From contig MNCI01033650.1 in assembly GCA_015680685.1 (NCBI GenBank), positions 805,380-869,379 of the forward strand: DNA of 64,000 nt, in the 5' to 3' direction. Each line of letters starts with the position of its first letter. Positions within the stretch are counted from its first letter, which is position 1. Position numbers and translations under genes: made by a program. Below are positions 59,766 to 64,000 of this stretch, in pieces. The DNA is from Gnetum montanum (lineage: Eukaryota; Streptophyta; Gnetopsida; Gnetales; Gnetaceae). Below the pieces are notes generated by a model. That model ran no database searches. It saw nothing but the letters and a program-made list of their open reading frames with translations, and was not told the origin of the DNA.

Positions 59766-60007
59766 GGCAAATTTACATTTTTTTAGTAGTTTCACGTTCT
59801 CACATCGACAGTTTTACATTTTTACATTTTTAGTAGTTTTGCATCTCCATGCCTTAGTAGCCTGCCATAACCTTGAATGAACAAATTTTAATCTTTATAT
59901 CATACTTACACATTATCGCTGCTTTGCAAGTTTTCACTATACACAATTATTGCGAATAGGTGCCTCATAAATAGACTCTCATTTCATTTTGGCAGGTTGA
60001 GAAAAAA

Positions 60008-63000
60008 ATGGAAATCCATCGTGATCTCTCCATGCCTTTAGTTTTAGCAGGTCCACATAGCAAGCTCGTAAGACAATTGAACCTAGACCTAATCAACAGG
60101 GAATCAACCACAGCTAGCACCATAGCGTCCTTAGAAACATTCCAAGACTAGCTCGAGAATCTGGTTCGAACCCTAGATTTAGAGGTTGGGGATGTAACTG
60201 AGCACCCTCTCATCGAGACGCCTATGACCACATCCAAGGGGGAAGTAAAGACGTTAAAAATTAGTTCCCTCTTAGATGTGCAGACATACAAAGATGTAGC
60301 CAAAATTTTGTAAGACAACATTAAAGTCTTCACATGGTCATACAGTGACATGCCAGGTTTAGATCCGAGGCTGATACAACACAACATTGTCCTAGACCTG
60401 CACATGAAGGCAGTCAAGCAGAAGGCTTGTAAGGTTAAACCAGAAATTGCACTAGCCATAAGAGATGAAATCACCAAGCTATACCAAGCTGGTTTCATCC
60501 GTGTAGTTGATTATTTGGAATGGGTATCCAACATCATTTCGGTTTCTAAGAAAATGGGAGAAATACGAATCTGTATAGACTTCTAGGATTTGAACAAGGA
60601 AATGATCAAAGATGATTTTCCACTTGCAAGCATCGATCAACTCATTGACACTATGGCTGGTCATGCTCTGTTATCCTGCATGGATGGTTTCTCTGGCTAC
60701 AACCAAATTCACATTAACCTAGATCATTAGATAACAACAACCTTCATGACCCCATGGGGTACCTTTTGTTACACCATGATGCCTTTTGGGATTAAGAACG
60801 CTGGAGAAACCTACCAGCGAGCCTTGACTTACATCTTCAATGACTACATCCTAGAAATGCTAAATGACTATGTGGATGATATAGTAGTCAAGTACAAAGA
60901 AGCCTCTAATCACCCACGGGATCTACGGGTAGTCCTCAAGTGTTGTCAAATGCATGATTTGCACCTTAATCCTAAGAAGTGTGCCTTTAGGGTGAAAATC
61001 AGATGCATGTTAGGGTTTGTAGTATTGGAGGACAGGATACAAGTGGACCCTGACAAAGTTAAGGCCATCATCAACTTGGCACCTCCTACAAACCTTAAGG
61101 AATTTTGTGGTTTGCAAGGTAGAGTACAGTTCATCCGAAGGTTTATAGCAAAGTTAACGAAAAAGTTACACCCCATGCAACTTCTTCTAAAGAATGGGGT
61201 TAACATCAAATGGATAACTCAATGCCAACAAGCCTTTGATGACTTGAAGAAAGATCTTTTGCAGCTCCCAACTGTGCATCCACCATAGAGGGATAAGCCT
61301 TTATTCATCTACCTTGCCACCTTTAACACATCTATCGTAGCATTGTTATGTTAGAAATGAGACGATGGATCTGAGATACCAGTGTATTATCTGAGTCATG
61401 CATTAATAGGGTATGAGGAAAAATACAATGAGGTGGAGAGGAATTGCCTTGCCTTAGTATTTTTGTTTAAAAAGTGGAGGCATTACCTATTTCGCAGTAC
61501 AACTAACATCATTTGCAAAATCAACATACTCTGGGCTATCACTAACAATCTGTATGAAAGTAGCAGGATAGCTTGATGGAAAGCAATAACTATGGAGTTC
61601 GACTTACACTATGTGAGCCAGTCAATGATGAAAGGTCAAGCTATAGCGATATAACTTACAGCCTCACCCATCGATGACCAAGCAACCATAGATCCCGAAT
61701 TCCTAGATGAGCATGTGGCACTATCAACACCATCCCATCGCACCTGGAAGCTACTTTACACTTCGACGGTGCCTCAACTACGCGAGAAGGTAGTGAAGCT
61801 GCCATCATTACGTTCCCCTCTAGGGAAATGCACCCGTTTGCCTATTGTTTTGTGTTCTCCTGCACCAACAATGTGGTAGAGTATGAGGGGTTACTCAGAG
61901 GCCTCTCAGCTGTCCAAAAATTACACATACAACACCTAGCAATTCGCGGGGATTCATAACTAGTTGTGAATCAAATCACCAAAGTATATACCTACAAAGC
62001 TACGCACCTAAAACCCTATTGTGACCTAGCAAAAAGCCTACTTAAACAGTTTTCAACTACATATGTGCAACACATGCCACGCAATAAGAAAACTATAGTA
62101 GACACCTTAGCCACCTTAGCACTAAATATTCCACCATGCTTGTTTGTAAGTTTGCTGACTTTGATTGTCGAATGTACTGAGCCTATCACTCAGGTAGAAC
62201 ATGTGGCCTCTATCAATGCTATGGATACCTAGGAGTGGTATGCCAATATTAATGCCTACCTGCAACATGGTGAACACCCAAGCGGACTAACATCTACCTA
62301 GAGAGATGCGAACTGTAAGCATGCCTGGCAATATACGCTCATGGGAGATAATGCCCTATGCAAACATTCCTATGACAATATATTGCTGGCATGCATAGGT
62401 GAGGAGCAAGCACGGAATGTGGTTAATGAAGTACATGAGGGACTGTCTGGCGAACACATAGCACCTAGGTCTATGGCTATGAAAATTAGATGCCTACGGT
62501 ACTACTAGGTCCATATGGAGCATGACTTCCTGTCAAAAGTTAGGACGTGTGACACATGCCAGAGATACACAAATCTTATACACATTTCACCTACGGAGCT
62601 ACATCCAACGTAGATCATATGGCCTTTCCAGTGATGGGGGCTAGACGTCATAGGACCTATCATGCCTAAGTCCTCTGCAAGGCATAGCTTCATTATCACT
62701 GCCACTGAGCACTTTACTAAGTGGGTGGAAGCTATCCCCCTAAGGAAGATGACATCTCAGTAGGTTTGCCACTTCATCTTGGATAACATCATGACAAGGT
62801 TTGGGCTTTCGATGACTATTGTAATTGAAAATGAACTACAATTTAGTAGTACAGAAACCTGAACCTTCTGCAACAATCTTGGCATTAGGCAATCATTCTC
62901 CTCACCATATTACCCATAGGTGAATGGGTAGGCAGAGGCTACAAATAATTCCATCATCAACTTGCTGAAGATAATGCTTAACAATAGCAAGTGGCGGTGG

Positions 63001-63477
63001 CACAAGCAAATCCTCTATGTGCTATGGGCCTACAGGATGGCATGCAGGATGGCGACAAGTAAGACTCCTTATAATCTTGTTTATGGATCTAAAGTTGTAT
63101 TGCCTATTGAGTTGTAGGTACTGTCACTCTGGATGATCCTATCTGATGTCATGAGCGAGGCCCAGAATAATGAGTCGAGAATTATCGACCTCGACTCAAT
63201 AGAGGAGGAGTGCACACAAACACTGACTGGCATAGAGCACTACTAGAGCAAGCAATGGAAAAAACATCATGCAAACCCACATCAATGACCAATACAGAAA
63301 GGAGACCTCATCCTCAAGGCTATCCGTGAACATGTGAGAAAATTCTCAGTCAACTGGGAAGGCCCATACATGGTCACTAAAGGCTTTGGGAATAGAGCCT
63401 TCAAGCTGGTGGACATGGATGGCAATGAGTTCACAAACCCAATGAATCACTCATACCTCAAGCCATACTACATCTAA
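60008..63477 (+). pseudogene. pol: pol of element C: RT, RNase H, second RNase H, integrase (broken)
   Basis: Start ATG 60008 (MEIHRDLSMPLVLAG) comes about 240 bp after array 2. RT: QHNIVLDLHMKAVKQKA, TKLYQAGFIRVVDYLEWVSN, TPWGTFCYTMMPFGIKNAG and YVDD at 60869-60880. Native RNase H: YYLSHALIGYEEKYNEVERN (about 61385). The second RNase H is frameshifted (about 61700-62100). Integrase: finger near 62440-62570, LDVIGPIMP (about 62642), IENELQF in place of TDNGPQF (about 62825), and a tail KGDLILKAIREHVRKFS (about 63300) ending PYYI, TAA 63475. More than ten in-frame stops, mostly TAG or TAA at former Gln codons. Confidence 0.9.
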
Positions 63478-63482
63478 GCATA

Positions 63483-63664
63483 TGGAAAAAACAAGAAAAT
63501 GTCCACTACAACATAAAACTAGCAAAGGTGAGCAAACGTCCTCTACGACATTAAACTGGCACAGCTTCACTAATGTCCACTACAACGTAAAACTGGCATA
63601 GATAGTCCACTATGACTATAAAATGGCACAGCTAGTCCTCTATGACTATAAACTAGCACAACAC
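63483..63664 (+). repeat. Hairpin array 3 of C, cut by H
   Basis: Units such as ATAGTC/GACTAT (63602-63619), followed by TAAAATGGC or TAAACTAGC. Begins 6 bases after the pol stop. The LTR of H starts inside it. Confidence 0.85.
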
Positions 63665-64000
63665 TGTAATGACAGAAAATGTCGATTGCTGGAAATATCG
63701 ACGAAAATCCGTGGTACATAGTTCTAACCCTAGATCCATGTAAGGACCGTGCTGGAGAAAACAAATCCAAGGTGCCCTGAATAGTCTTGTCAATCAAACA
63801 TGGTCTTATTTAATCAGTAAGAGGTTTGGTAATAATTTTGATGGCGAAATGCAGATTCTTTATAAAGCGATGTAATGTTGTTACCCCGAAAGTAATTGAA
63901 GATAACGTAAACAATTTAGGTAAGATTGCCAAATCTATCTAACTAGGGTACAAGAGATCAGATTTGACAGATAATACGATCACAAGATCTGAGATTTAAT
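63665..64000 (-). mobile_element. LTR of element H (3' end of LTR, runs off the window)
   Basis: The minus-strand end ...GTCATTACA is at 63665. The 336 bp resemble 16703-17040 of the A LTR in the same orientation, about 87% identical by eye, with mostly C/T and G/A differences. No primer site lies to its left, so it is a 3' LTR or a solo LTR inserted into array 3 of C. Confidence 0.85.

Noticed and set aside
3365-63664. CRISPR array, suggested by regular repeats with variable parts
   Set aside because: The variable parts are self-complementary stems and not unique spacers. There are no cas genes and the context is a plant retroelement.

Overview
The window is plant nuclear DNA made almost wholly of decayed, nested LTR retrotransposons. 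The pol remnants have the order RT, RNase H, a second archaeal-type RNase H, integrase. That is the signature of the Tat/Ogre branch of Ty3-gypsy elements, known from plants with large genomes. I cannot name the species. I see no intact host gene. All protein-coding remnants carry stop codons, mostly of the C-to-T kind expected from old methylated repeats.

Layout, with my own element names. E (minus, 1-1910: gag start, leader, primer site, 5' LTR) sits in an antisense gene of D. D (plus, 1911-9731: antisense gene, pol, 3' LTR) sits in the antisense gene of A. A (minus, 9732-18134: antisense gene, gag-protease, primer site, 5' LTR) sits in the antisense gene of G+. G+ (plus, 18135-31162) keeps its antisense gene, the tail of pol and a damaged 3' LTR, and is split by F (21782-28049), a non-coding LTR element with a tRNA-Asp-like sequence at its primer site and a solo LTR inside its own LTR. 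31163-35370 is unassigned. 35371-41390 is a 6 kb minisatellite with a 15-bp unit. G- (minus, 41391-48125: 3' LTR, pol) is interrupted by C (plus, 48126-63664), the most complete element. C is cut by the LTR of H (63665 to the window end).

The elements share one unusual plan, read best in C: LTR, primer site, gag-protease, hairpin array 1, a gene on the OPPOSITE strand, hairpin array 2, RT-RNaseH-RNaseH-integrase, hairpin array 3, polypurine tract, LTR. The antisense gene is seen in four elements (A, C, D, G+). It has spliceosomal introns at matching places and looks like a composite of an FCP1/NLI-interacting-factor-like phosphatase domain with lost catalytic aspartates, a segment resembling plant transposon proteins, an acidic tract and a coiled coil. 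The arrays are tandem units of a small hairpin plus a constant tail (about TAAACTRGC). Stem sequences differ between units while pairing is kept. They mark the gene boundaries in every element where the boundary is present.

The non-coding parts (LTRs, leaders, antisense introns) are filled with the hexamer TACGCT and its complement, either as the 12-bp palindrome AGCGTATACGCT (E, D) or as 30-45 bp cruciform-like blocks (G+, G-, C). The strongest candidates for something undescribed are the boundary hairpin arrays and the intron-bearing antisense gene lodged between protease and reverse transcriptase.
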